Shown here: positions 16,455 to 24,176 of the stretch, in pieces | Numbering within the stretch: position 1 is the first letter of the stretch | How the letters are laid out: each line of letters opens with the position of its first letter | Assembly: GCF_009754945.1 (NCBI RefSeq) | Contig: NZ_WPIN01000012.1 | Coordinates: 1-64,000 of the forward strand | Direction: 5' to 3' | DNA: 64,000 nt | Origin: Spirosoma arboris | Lineage (GTDB): Bacteria > Bacteroidota > Bacteroidia > Cytophagales > Spirosomataceae | Program-made: the position numbers and the translations under genes | The notes under the pieces: model-generated | The model's database searches: none | The model's input: only the letters and a program-made list of their open reading frames with translations | Told to the model about the DNA's origin: nothing

Positions 16455-18763
16455 GCTGCAACGCACCTCCTTTTCTTCAACCGAGGGGCTAAAACTTCAA
16501 TCATGCTTTTGGGAACCAACGGATGCACCGAGTTGCCAATAAATTTCTTTTGATGGGTTTCGGCGCCCTTTAACACGTAGTCATCAGGAAAGCCCTGAAT
16601 ACGCTTGAGTTCGGGCACATTGAGCATACGCATCTTTATGTCCACAATGCCAAAGGCAGCCATGAACTGCTTGATCTTGATCGTACAGGGACTATCACCC
16701 GGCAGAATCTGAATGGCCAGTTCGCCCGATGAGGTCACTACTAAATAAGGATAGTGTCGGTCGGCTGTTATTGTCGGAGCTACCTCGTCAATCGAACGTA
16801 GAGTATTGTTAAATTGAGCATTAAGTAAATAGTGATGATTGCCGGTAAGCAGAGTTGGAGCAGGTTGATCAACACTAGTCGGTACGTTATCGTGTTGATT
16901 ATTCATTAGCAACTGACACTGGACAACCGAAACCGGCGCTTTGTCCTGACGGGCGATAAGTGTAGGTGCGGGATCATCCAGATCACTACTGTTTCCGAAC
17001 CAACCGGGATTCTGCAGAAAGCCTTCAACGGGTTCGACACTGACCAACCGTTGATTAGGAATGGTCGTAAGGGCCGTTGTTGGCTCGTTTAAATCCTGCG
17101 TTTGGCAGCCTTCACTGAAATAGTTGGCCATAAATCGTTCCGTCCGGATGAGGCCAAACTTTGGGTTTTCCGTTAACGTACCCGCTGGCTGATCAATGGA
17201 CGCCGGTTCGCTATTGCCATACTGCTGATCAATAAAGTGCTCACACTGCACCAGCGAAACCCGGTCTTTGGTCGGAATTGTCGGCGATGGCTCATCGATG
17301 GAGGTGGTTTGGCCGCCACCCGAATAATAATTTGCCAGAAAATTAGCCTGGACGAATGCGCAGCGGTTTTCCGTTGTCAGCGTTCCGCACAGCTCATCCA
17401 TTCCTGTATTTCTGGATTCGGGTTTGCCGCCGTAATATTTACTAAGGAACGCCTGTACCAGCTCCTGATTCCCGCCAGTTGTCGTCACCGTGCGGGCAGG
17501 TCCATCGATGGAAACTATCCGCCCTTCGGGACTTCGGCCAGCGACATCATTTTGCCGCTGAACAATGAAGGCCGCTTTTACCAGCGCGTGACTATCGGAG
17601 GTTGTCAGTGCACCGGCAGGACCATCGATACTAATGTTTTTCCCTTCCGGTTTCCCCGAATAATACTTGCTTAAAAAGCTGACATCGCCATTGGCAACAT
17701 GTTTCAGTAAACCCGCATAGATCCGTTCCAGCGTATTCTCAACCAGATCCTCCCGGTCCTGCGGGCGAAGGGCCATATTGCTTTTACGGCCAAAGATGCT
17801 GTGCCCCTCATCGCTAAAATCCAGCACATCCCGAACGGGCATCCACGGTTTGAGCTTATCGAATAGCGAAGTCTGGCCCATCAGTACCTGCTTGCCAACC
17901 ACTTTGGCATGGGTCGGTTCTGGCCAGACAATTGGAATATTCTTTTTGGCGAAAATGGCGAAGTAGCGCAGCCGGGAGGTATAGGCTCCGAAGTCAGCGG
18001 CATTCAATAAGCGGGAATCGAACTGATAGCCCATATCCTGAATCTGACGAACCCAGCGTTGATAATACTGGCCTTTGGTGCGACTTTCCGGTATCCAGTG
18101 ATAATCCCACTCCTTTTTCTTCTTATCGTAAATCATGTGACAGGCGGGTGCTGCATGACCATCCCAGGTGTGTTTCATATCGGGCTTGGCGATCATGGGT
18201 CCCCACGCCATAAACTCCCGAACGTTTTCCACCGTGAACAGATCTGGTTTCAATACGCGTAAGTAATTTGGCATAAATTCAGCGAGTGAGCGGCTGTCAG
18301 CATCGCGGGATTTACCTCCTTTGGCATTGCTGAAATTTGTACACTCCAACGAACCGTGAAAGAGTAAAACGGCATTGGGATAGAGTTTTCGGGCAGCCTG
18401 AACAACGGCCAGAATTCGGCGGGGCAGGGTCTTATCCCGAATATCCTCCACAAAGTGCATGGTCTCGGGATGGTTAGCTGCATGGGAGGCAATGGCCAGT
18501 TTGTCATGATTGATCCCGACAATAACCACAGCCAGCCGGTTGCCGAATCGATCAACTGCCCGCTCAACGCCTTCGGTCCAGCCGCCAGCTCCACAGAAAG
18601 AGTCTATTATAGTAAAGTATCCCCCACCAGAGGTGGGGGCTTTATGAAAAAATACCCCCAAAGGGGGATAACTAGTTGAAGAGGTCGGTTTGGCGCCCGT
18701 CGGCTTCCTCTTGTTTATCTTGATCTTCCTGATACTTGATGTATCGGCGAATTTTGTCCTCAT
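16451..18763 (-). CDS. C5-cytosine DNA methyltransferase with nine tandem recognition-like repeats
   Basis: A cytosine-C5 methyltransferase using AdoMet. In the frame from 18763: motif I DSFCGAGG (54-61), motif IV SLECTNFS with catalytic C141 (the usual PC is EC), motif VI ENV (179-181), motif VIII TSRLRYF, and C-terminal motifs IX-X ending FIGNSVHPL (741-749). Between VIII and IX, residues about 363-676 hold nine repeats of 27-41 residues, each with a variant of S-I-D-x-P-x-x-T-L-T. That region is normally a single target-recognition domain. The first 50 codons lie in an IS200-type insertion; the native start was probably at 19245 (MSYRVAPKPKIVPELVKF). All catalytic motifs lie after the insertion, so activity is still possible if translation starts inside it. 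Confidence 0.85.
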   Translation of the reverse strand: MRTKFADTSSIRKIKINKRKPTGAKPTSSTSYPPLGVFFHKAPTSGGGYFTIIDSFCGAGGWTEGVERAVDRFGNRLAVVIVGINHDKLAIASHAANHPETMHFVEDIRDKTLPRRILAVVQAARKLYPNAVLLFHGSLECTNFSNAKGGKSRDADSRSLAEFMPNYLRVLKPDLFTVENVREFMAWGPMIAKPDMKHTWDGHAAPACHMIYDKKKKEWDYHWIPESRTKGQYYQRWVRQIQDMGYQFDSRLLNAADFGAYTSRLRYFAIFAKKNIPIVWPEPTHAKVVGKQVLMGQTSLFDKLKPWMPVRDVLDFSDEGHSIFGRKSNMALRPQDREDLVENTLERIYAGLLKHVANGDVSFLSKYYSGKPEGKNISIDGPAGALTTSDSHALVKAAFIVQRQNDVAGRSPEGRIVSIDGPARTVTTTGGNQELVQAFLSKYYGGKPESRNTGMDELCGTLTTENRCAFVQANFLANYYSGGGQTTSIDEPSPTIPTKDRVSLVQCEHFIDQQYGNSEPASIDQPAGTLTENPKFGLIRTERFMANYFSEGCQTQDLNEPTTALTTIPNQRLVSVEPVEGFLQNPGWFGNSSDLDDPAPTLIARQDKAPVSVVQCQLLMNNQHDNVPTSVDQPAPTLLTGNHHYLLNAQFNNTLRSIDEVAPTITADRHYPYLVVTSSGELAIQILPGDSPCTIKIKQFMAAFGIVDIKMRMLNVPELKRIQGFPDDYVLKGAETHQKKFIGNSVHPLVPKSMIEVLAPRLKKRRCVAA
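18655..18667 (-). terminator. Terminator of the IS200 transposase gene
   Basis: CCCCC-AAA-GGGGG followed on the minus strand by TATTTTTTC, a few bases past the tnpA stop. Confidence 0.65.
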
Positions 18764-19148
18764 CCAATCCGATTGTACTTACAAAGTAGCCTCGTGACCA
18801 AAAATGATTTCCCCAGTAAGGTTTCTTTTTTAAACTCGGGAATGCCTTAAACATATTGATTGCTGTCTTCCCTTTAATCGTGCCCAATACTTCTGCAACA
18901 CTACACTTAGGCGGAATCGAACACATTAAATGCACATGATCAGGCTGCACATTCAACTCCAAAACCTCCACTTCTTTCCAACTACAGACTGTGCGTATTT
19001 TATCCTCAACCATATCGGCAATCACTTCCCGAAGGATACAGTATCGATATTTGGGAGTCCACACAATGTGGTAGACACAATAGTAAAAGCTGTGCGATGA
19101 TCGACGATATTTGCCCATGCCACAAGGTAAAAAAACTGGCACAGCCAT
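18672..19148 (-). CDS. tnpA: IS200-family Y1 (HUH) transposase
   Basis: About 148-158 residues (ATG at 19148 or, better matching the family, 19118 at MGKYRRSSHS). The HUH motif is PDHVHLMCSIPP; the catalytic tyrosine is in the KIRRYIKYQ segment near the C-terminus. Such enzymes move single-stranded DNA by recognising end hairpins. There is no tnpB, so this is the IS200 type. The frame is intact. Confidence 0.93.
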   Translation of the reverse strand: MAVPVFLPCGMGKYRRSSHSFYYCVYHIVWTPKYRYCILREVIADMVEDKIRTVCSWKEVEVLELNVQPDHVHLMCSIPPKCSVAEVLGTIKGKTAINMFKAFPSLKKKPYWGNHFWSRGYFVSTIGLDEDKIRRYIKYQEDQDKQEEADGRQTDLFN

Positions 19149-19187
19149 TCAACATCACCACCGCCAAAGGCGGTGGTTTTAATACTT

Positions 19188-19245
19188 CAATAAATTTGAC
19201 AAGCTCAGGGACTATTTTAGGCTTGGGCGCAACGCGGTAGCTCAT
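19188..19245 (-). pseudogene. 5' fragment of the interrupted methyltransferase
   Basis: ATG at 19245 opens MSYRVAPKPKIVPELVKFIE before entering the insertion sequence. It overlaps the preceding small gene by 29 bases. The fragment would join YFTIIDSF to make the normal first beta strand and motif I of a C5 methyltransferase. Confidence 0.65.
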
Positions 19246-19417
19246 GAGTAACGAGGTTTTTGTACGCTTTTGAAGGTTGGTAATCGAATCCGATAAGAAT
19301 CCCGGTCTGACCAGCCATTAATGAACTGCCAGGTGCATAGTAACCAGCCAGGTCAGGATTCTTACGGGTGAAAAAACAGGGGCAGGCAGGTGGCCCGCGC
19401 GTGAGACGAATACTCAT
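19217..19417 (-). CDS. Small phage protein
   Basis: A 66-residue protein starting in an ATGA overlap with the DUF5131 gene. Contains PPACPCFF, GYYAPGS and FDYQPSKAYKNLVTHEL. No family recognised. Coupling with neighbours supports expression. Confidence 0.55.
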   Translation of the reverse strand: MSIRLTRGPPACPCFFTRKNPDLAGYYAPGSSLMAGQTGILIGFDYQPSKAYKNLVTHELPRCAQA

Positions 19418-20199
19418 GCCAGTACTGGAAACTGCCTGATGTGTAAATCATCAGGAATGGACTGAATCTTATCGACCTGCTTGAAGAAATACGGTACCTG
19501 TTGCACTTGACATTGATACTTCATCGACCGTGCCCAATCCGTATCGAATGGCCGCTTACCCGGTCCAGACTCCCCACCCTGAATGACCCAGTGAATCCCG
19601 TTTAGGTCGATGTTGGGAATGTTTTCCAACTGAGGCTCTAGCGATAAAAACCGTTTCCCATTGACGCGTTTCAACTGTTTAAGAAGGGTTACCAATTGCG
19701 ACCGCTTGACAATGCTGGTGCCGAACATCACGTTGGCCGGTGGAGATGTCTTCCAGCGTTCGGGAATGATTTTATTGAAGTTCGACGGCCTTTTGGTCAA
19801 TAAAAGATGCAACAGATTTGGCGTCGATGGAATGACCTCATTAAAATAACGTTGCCGAATATGAGTGTTATCAATTGGGGAGTTGTCATTCACATCGATA
19901 GCCTGAACGCCCAGTCGGTTTATGAGAAACATTGGCTTTTCGGCGATATCCATCATGGATCCCACGAACACCCGATGCACTTCCCCCGCAGCCTCGGCTA
20001 GTCGCTGGTATTTCTCAAAGGCTTTCCAAACGCCCTTGATTTCCATTCTGGGCGTTTCTTTACCCCATATAGGAACGGGTTGATACCGTTTTGCCCAGGC
20101 TTTGGCGTAGCAGTTATCGCAGCCTTCATGCACCTCTTCACAACCCCACCAAAGGTTCGCGGTGTGATGCGTCCATTCAATTTTAGAATCTTTTGCCAT
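19414..20199 (-). CDS. DUF5131 (phage Gp37/Gp68) protein
   Basis: A 261-residue member of the DUF5131 family. The start MAKDSKIEWTHHTANLWWGC is typical, and the three-cysteine cluster C-x5-6-C-x2-C-Y (GCEEVHEGCDNCYA) resembles a radical-SAM-type iron-sulfur site. Further family segments are FVGSMMDIAEKP, LLLTKRPSNF, RFLSLEPQL and WVIQGGESGPGKRP. The molecular function has not been established to my knowledge; a role in nucleotide or base modification is inference, supported by two DNA methyltransferases on either side in the same operon. Confidence 0.88.
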   Translation of the reverse strand: MAKDSKIEWTHHTANLWWGCEEVHEGCDNCYAKAWAKRYQPVPIWGKETPRMEIKGVWKAFEKYQRLAEAAGEVHRVFVGSMMDIAEKPMFLINRLGVQAIDVNDNSPIDNTHIRQRYFNEVIPSTPNLLHLLLTKRPSNFNKIIPERWKTSPPANVMFGTSIVKRSQLVTLLKQLKRVNGKRFLSLEPQLENIPNIDLNGIHWVIQGGESGPGKRPFDTDWARSMKYQCQVQQVPYFFKQVDKIQSIPDDLHIRQFPVLA

Positions 20200-20208
20200 G
20201 ATAATTGT

Positions 20209-20448
20209 TTAGTTAGATGCTCCTCGTTGCCAAACACTTCGATTGGACAGGGTATAGTCGGCCTCTGAAATCACCGAAATGCGTTCGAAAAGCGGAGCGT
20301 TCAAACTGGGATGGGTATGCTCCAGTTCGGTACCCAAAAGATCTTCCTGTAACCAATGTTGGATGTCCCACAACTGCTGTTCACCGATTTCCCCTTCCAG
20401 CATATGTAAAGGGTCTGGCAGGTCATAGACGACAATTATTTTAGCCAT
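20209..20448 (-). CDS. Small phage protein
   Basis: 79 residues from the ATG at 20448, directly after the fusion gene's stop (20453); longer starts would overlap that gene and add no sensible sequence. Reads MAKIIVVYDLPDPLHMLEGE with an acidic helical middle (QQLWDIQHWLQEDLLG). No family recognised. Confidence 0.6.
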   Translation of the reverse strand: MAKIIVVYDLPDPLHMLEGEIGEQQLWDIQHWLQEDLLGTELEHTHPSLNAPLFERISVISEADYTLSNRSVWQRGASN

Positions 20449-20452
20449 AACC

Positions 20453-22984
20453 CTAAGCAGATTGAAGTAGGTCAAACAGGGTTGGTACCTTCCGTTTGTA
20501 TTCAGCCTCCCGGTGATAAGCCACATTGCACCGGAAATAGTCAGGATTGAGCTCACAGGAGTAGCTGCGCCGGTTCAACGGAATCGCCCGATTGCCGACG
20601 GTACCCAGACCTCCAAAGGGATCATACACCACATCGCCTTCGTTGGAGTAGCGAACAATGGCCCGATCAACGATATCGATCTGAAACGGGCAGATGTGTT
20701 GCTCCTCCCGATGCTGGGATTGACGACTGTTCAGGGTGTGCATGCGAACCACATCATCCCAGACGTATTCGGACCGGGCGGCCACACGCAGCGATTCGAA
20801 CGTCGCGGGCAGCTTGCCCCGCTTATCCATTTCGTTAGCTGATTCGACGTGGGCAGCATAATTGTACACCGTTTCCCGGCTTCGCTCCATGAACACCGAA
20901 GCTATTTTATCGACCTGCCAGTTAGCTATTTCCTCTGGCGTAAGCAGGGTATCGCCCGATGAATTCCACTTAGCGCGGGCATCGATCTGCCATTTGCCAC
21001 GGGTGTAGGCCTCCTTGGCTTTGACCACCGGAATATCGGCGTAGGCTTTACTGGTATCGGTGGGCAGCTTCCGAAACAACAGCAGGTATTCGGGCGAGCC
21101 AACCCCCATTTTACTCCCATCTTTACATTGCTCTGTCCACCCCAACCGGTAGGTACCATTGTTTTCGCGAACCACATCCGTTTCGATGGTGATCATGCCC
21201 ATAAACTCAAACCCGTGTTTCATAAAATGAAAGGTGGTTTTCATGTGAAAGGGATTCACCGTCGGCATACCCGTACCCGTCACAGAGCCAAACAGGATCC
21301 GGTCTTTGACGTGAACAACTGCCAGTCGGCCCGGTTGCAAGACCCGGTGCAGATTGGGCGTCAGAAAATCCATTTGGGCAAAGAAATGGTCATCATTATT
21401 GGTGTGACCAAGATCGTTGTAGGAGGGCGTGTACTCGTAATGATTGGAAAAGGGAATGCTGGTTAGAATAAGCCCGACGCTGTTTTCTTCCATACGCGCC
21501 GTCTCCAGAATACAATCGTTATGCACGGCCGTAAACCGATCTCCGCTCACCTGCTCACGCTCCACCCCCATCGACCGGTTTAGTTCACTGTGCATAGCCG
21601 TTTGGGATAAACCAAACTCCTTGACAATCCCAGTCATGGTCGCCACTAGTTCATCATGCCGTTGCCATTTAGCCTCAAACTCACGCCGAACATGTTCCTC
21701 CGCATCGGTATAGATGAAATGGACATGGCATTCGTGCGACTGGCCATACCGTTGAATCCGGTGAACAGCCTGGATAATGTCGTTAAATTTGTAGGTGATG
21801 CCCAAGAAGATAGCGCTGTAACAATGCTTCTGAAAGTTGCACCCTTGCCCCGCTATGGATGGTTTGGTGGCTAGTATTCGATAATCGCCGTGCTTGAAGT
21901 CGATTAGCAGTTTTTCCTTCAGGGCATCGTCCTGTGAGCCGTACACGGATTTAAAACTGGTCCAACCCAGCAGGTCGGCCGTTTCCTCTAGTTTTTCGCG
22001 TTCTTTTTCCAGGTCATGCCAGATCACCCAACTCGTATCAGAGGGCTCTCCGTCTACGATGCCGGTGGCATGCACAATTCTGGCATCAATACTGTCTCGT
22101 TTTTCTTTAGCGGAGGAGCGCAGGTCAATGGCCTCATCCCGAATGAGCTTTAACTGGCCATCGCGATCTACCGCACTTTCCTCTTTGGGTAGATTAATTA
22201 GATGCCAATGCCGGTGCAGTTTGGGTAACGCAAAACCCTCATCCGAATAGCCAAGATCGGAGGGTTTTGTAATGAACAAAGCCCACGAAGAAACCCATAG
22301 CCAGAATTCCCGCTCTTTGTGGGGATGGATGGTCAGGTTATTGGCCTTCGTCGAATCGCGCTTAAAAAACCGAGTCAACGCCTGCCCCGTATCCATCACG
22401 CCCAGGAATCCCGCGTAGTGAATCAGCTCTTTGTATTTGTTGGGCGAAGGCGTGGCCGTACACACATACCGGAATTGAACCGCCTGGAATTTAGATAAAA
22501 ACTCCTGATAGGTTTTCGAACCGTAGGAACGCAGCACACTAGCCTCATCCAGACTGGCAAACACAAAGTAATCCGGCTGAATATCCCCATCCCGAACCCG
22601 CTCATAGTTAGTGATGATGATGCGGGTTTGAGTAGCTTCCACCTCCGCCTGCGTTCGGCAATAAGTTATTGACGTGTCGAGCATCTGGGCGGCTTCGTAA
22701 AACTCCTGTTTGACAGCCAGCGGACAAACGATGAGGGCTTTCCCTTCGCGGCCCGCTAAACACAGCATGGCCAGTTGCAACTGGATGATGGTTTTGCCCA
22801 GTCCAAAGTGAGCGAAGATGGCCCGGCAGCCTCCCTCGGCTCCCCATTGAATGGCATTGGCCTGATACGGAAAACAAATGGAGTGAATCTGCTCCCGATT
22901 AACCATAAAACCGGTTTTGGGCGTTGGTACCATCTTTTCCGATAGAAATCCCTGATACTCCCTGAGAAATTGATAGTCGTTCAT
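20453..22984 (-). CDS. Helicase-DNA methyltransferase fusion
   Basis: An 843-residue two-domain phage protein. Residues 1-430 form an SF2 DEAD/SNF2-like helicase: Walker A GLGKT (61-65), motif II DEAS (146-149), motif III TATPS, C-terminal motifs VI QAVHRIQRYGQ (405-415). Residues about 470-843 form an adenine-N6/cytosine-N4 methyltransferase of the beta (permuted) order: catalytic motif IV TSIPF (508-512) in place of the usual (D/S)PP(Y/F), then motif I DPFGGLGTV (788-796). Domains this close suggest a translocating modification enzyme or a replisome-linked methylase. It overlaps the upstream small gene by four bases. Confidence 0.88.
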   Translation of the reverse strand: MNDYQFLREYQGFLSEKMVPTPKTGFMVNREQIHSICFPYQANAIQWGAEGGCRAIFAHFGLGKTIIQLQLAMLCLAGREGKALIVCPLAVKQEFYEAAQMLDTSITYCRTQAEVEATQTRIIITNYERVRDGDIQPDYFVFASLDEASVLRSYGSKTYQEFLSKFQAVQFRYVCTATPSPNKYKELIHYAGFLGVMDTGQALTRFFKRDSTKANNLTIHPHKEREFWLWVSSWALFITKPSDLGYSDEGFALPKLHRHWHLINLPKEESAVDRDGQLKLIRDEAIDLRSSAKEKRDSIDARIVHATGIVDGEPSDTSWVIWHDLEKEREKLEETADLLGWTSFKSVYGSQDDALKEKLLIDFKHGDYRILATKPSIAGQGCNFQKHCYSAIFLGITYKFNDIIQAVHRIQRYGQSHECHVHFIYTDAEEHVRREFEAKWQRHDELVATMTGIVKEFGLSQTAMHSELNRSMGVEREQVSGDRFTAVHNDCILETARMEENSVGLILTSIPFSNHYEYTPSYNDLGHTNNDDHFFAQMDFLTPNLHRVLQPGRLAVVHVKDRILFGSVTGTGMPTVNPFHMKTTFHFMKHGFEFMGMITIETDVVRENNGTYRLGWTEQCKDGSKMGVGSPEYLLLFRKLPTDTSKAYADIPVVKAKEAYTRGKWQIDARAKWNSSGDTLLTPEEIANWQVDKIASVFMERSRETVYNYAAHVESANEMDKRGKLPATFESLRVAARSEYVWDDVVRMHTLNSRQSQHREEQHICPFQIDIVDRAIVRYSNEGDVVYDPFGGLGTVGNRAIPLNRRSYSCELNPDYFRCNVAYHREAEYKRKVPTLFDLLQSA

Positions 22985-23280
22985 AGCTGTTTGTAGCGTC
23001 GAATGGTGCGTTTTTTATCTTGGGCCACGGGCGCGTCCACTTCAGCCAGATCCTTCGCCAGATGCGCGGGCAGCCGTAGCGTTTGGCCCAGGGCGGCATA
23101 CTTGGCGCGTTTCAATGCCAACTGATGCGGTTTGACATACACCACCCTGGGCACGAAGATGGTTTTACCCGTCAGCGGGCAGGGAATCAGGCCAGAAATG
23201 TCAGACGGGTCTAGCTTTTCGGCCATTGGGGTGAAGCCTTTGGTGTTGGATTTAGTGACGTTTTGATGGTTTTTAGCCAT
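22981..23280 (-). CDS. Small basic phage protein
   Basis: A 99-residue basic protein, coupled by ATGA to the helicase-methyltransferase gene. Contains a C-P-L-T-G segment (GLIPCPLTGKTIFVPRVVYV) and a basic tail (QDKKRTIRRYKQL). No family recognised. Confidence 0.6.
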   Translation of the reverse strand: MAKNHQNVTKSNTKGFTPMAEKLDPSDISGLIPCPLTGKTIFVPRVVYVKPHQLALKRAKYAALGQTLRLPAHLAKDLAEVDAPVAQDKKRTIRRYKQL

Positions 23281-23357
23281 GATTTTGACAGATTAGAGAG
23301 TACATGCCCAAAGCGGGCGAAGCCAGCGGAAAAAGGGGCAGGATGTGAGTTGATTGG

Positions 23358-24176
23358 TTAGTCTACAGGTTCTTCAACTTGATTTCGACGGGCTTTTTCG
23401 GTCTCCACTATGGCCAGCACATCGGGTATATTTTGAGCTTTGGACCGGCGTTCGAGATCTTCCAAAATCTCGAATTCAATATCCTCCGCGTTTTCGGCCA
23501 AATACTTGGCAAAGTTTTTATCACTGGAAATGGGCGTCGTGATTTCCGGGGTTTTATGCAGTTTGGCCCGTTGAATGAAAAGCTTGATTTCTTTGATCTT
23601 TTCCTGACCCAAACTGGCCAGTAAACTATTGCCGGTCTGAATCATGTCGGATTTGAATTTCCGGTTTTGCTCTTCACCCCATTCGGCTTTTTCCAGCAGG
23701 TATTTCCGAAAGAAGTCCGACACAACCGTTCCGTCAATCCGGTTGAAAATTGGCCCATATCGGCCCGCTTTTACCCGTTTTAAACACAGAATCAGATCTT
23801 TTACGGTTTCATTAGGAAATTCACCACACCACACCAGAGCGTATTCAAACAGTTGACGGGCATCCATCCGAAGGGAGGTATTCAAACCATCGTTGAACAG
23901 CTTCAGAATGGCACAGACCAGTTTAAGTACGGTCGGCTTGCCGTGAAAGCCAATGACCTGCTGAACAGTTGACGCCGTTGCTGCCTTTTCGATGGTAACC
24001 GATTCCTGCAAAGCAATCAGGGACATATACGACTCTTCCGAGAGTTCTTTGGCTTCGCTGAGCTTAAGTGCCGAAGTACCTTTCAGCGAGTCCATCAATT
24101 CCCGCTCCGGTTTCGGCTGTGCTTTGGCGATTCCCTGATTGCCGGTGGTTTGTAGGTTTCGATTGGCGTTGTTCAT
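23358..24176 (-). CDS. Conserved phage protein next to the replication initiator
   Basis: A 272-residue helical protein without membrane segments. Its start at 24176 overlaps the initiator gene by 113 bases, unusually long; an internal ATG at 24095 (MDSLKGTSALK) would shorten this to 32. A conserved-looking core is GKPTVLKLVCAILKLFND and DGTVVSDFFRKYLLEKAEWGEEQN. The place after a DnaD-like initiator suggests a helicase loader or replication accessory protein, but no Walker motif is present, so an ATPase loader is unlikely. Function unknown. Confidence 0.7.
   Translation of the reverse strand: MNNANRNLQTTGNQGIAKAQPKPERELMDSLKGTSALKLSEAKELSEESYMSLIALQESVTIEKAATASTVQQVIGFHGKPTVLKLVCAILKLFNDGLNTSLRMDARQLFEYALVWCGEFPNETVKDLILCLKRVKAGRYGPIFNRIDGTVVSDFFRKYLLEKAEWGEEQNRKFKSDMIQTGNSLLASLGQEKIKEIKLFIQRAKLHKTPEITTPISSDKNFAKYLAENAEDIEFEILEDLERRSKAQNIPDVLAIVETEKARRNQVEEPVD

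Larger units (their letters stand above)
18614..19187 (-). mobile_element. IS200-type insertion sequence in the methyltransferase gene
   Basis: A single Y1 transposase gene is flanked by hairpins: ACCACCGCC-AAA-GGCGGTGGT (19157-19177) on the tnpA-proximal side and CCCCCACC-AGA-GGTGGGGG (18621-18639) on the distal side. This is the organisation of IS200/IS605 ends, and no target duplication is expected. Exact ends are uncertain by a few bases. The element separates ...LVKFIEV from YFTIIDSFCGAGG of the methyltransferase. Confidence 0.82.

Noticed and set aside
18250..18594. 114-residue minus-strand frame inside the methyltransferase
   Set aside because: Shadow frame of the methyltransferase coding sequence, which has all catalytic motifs.
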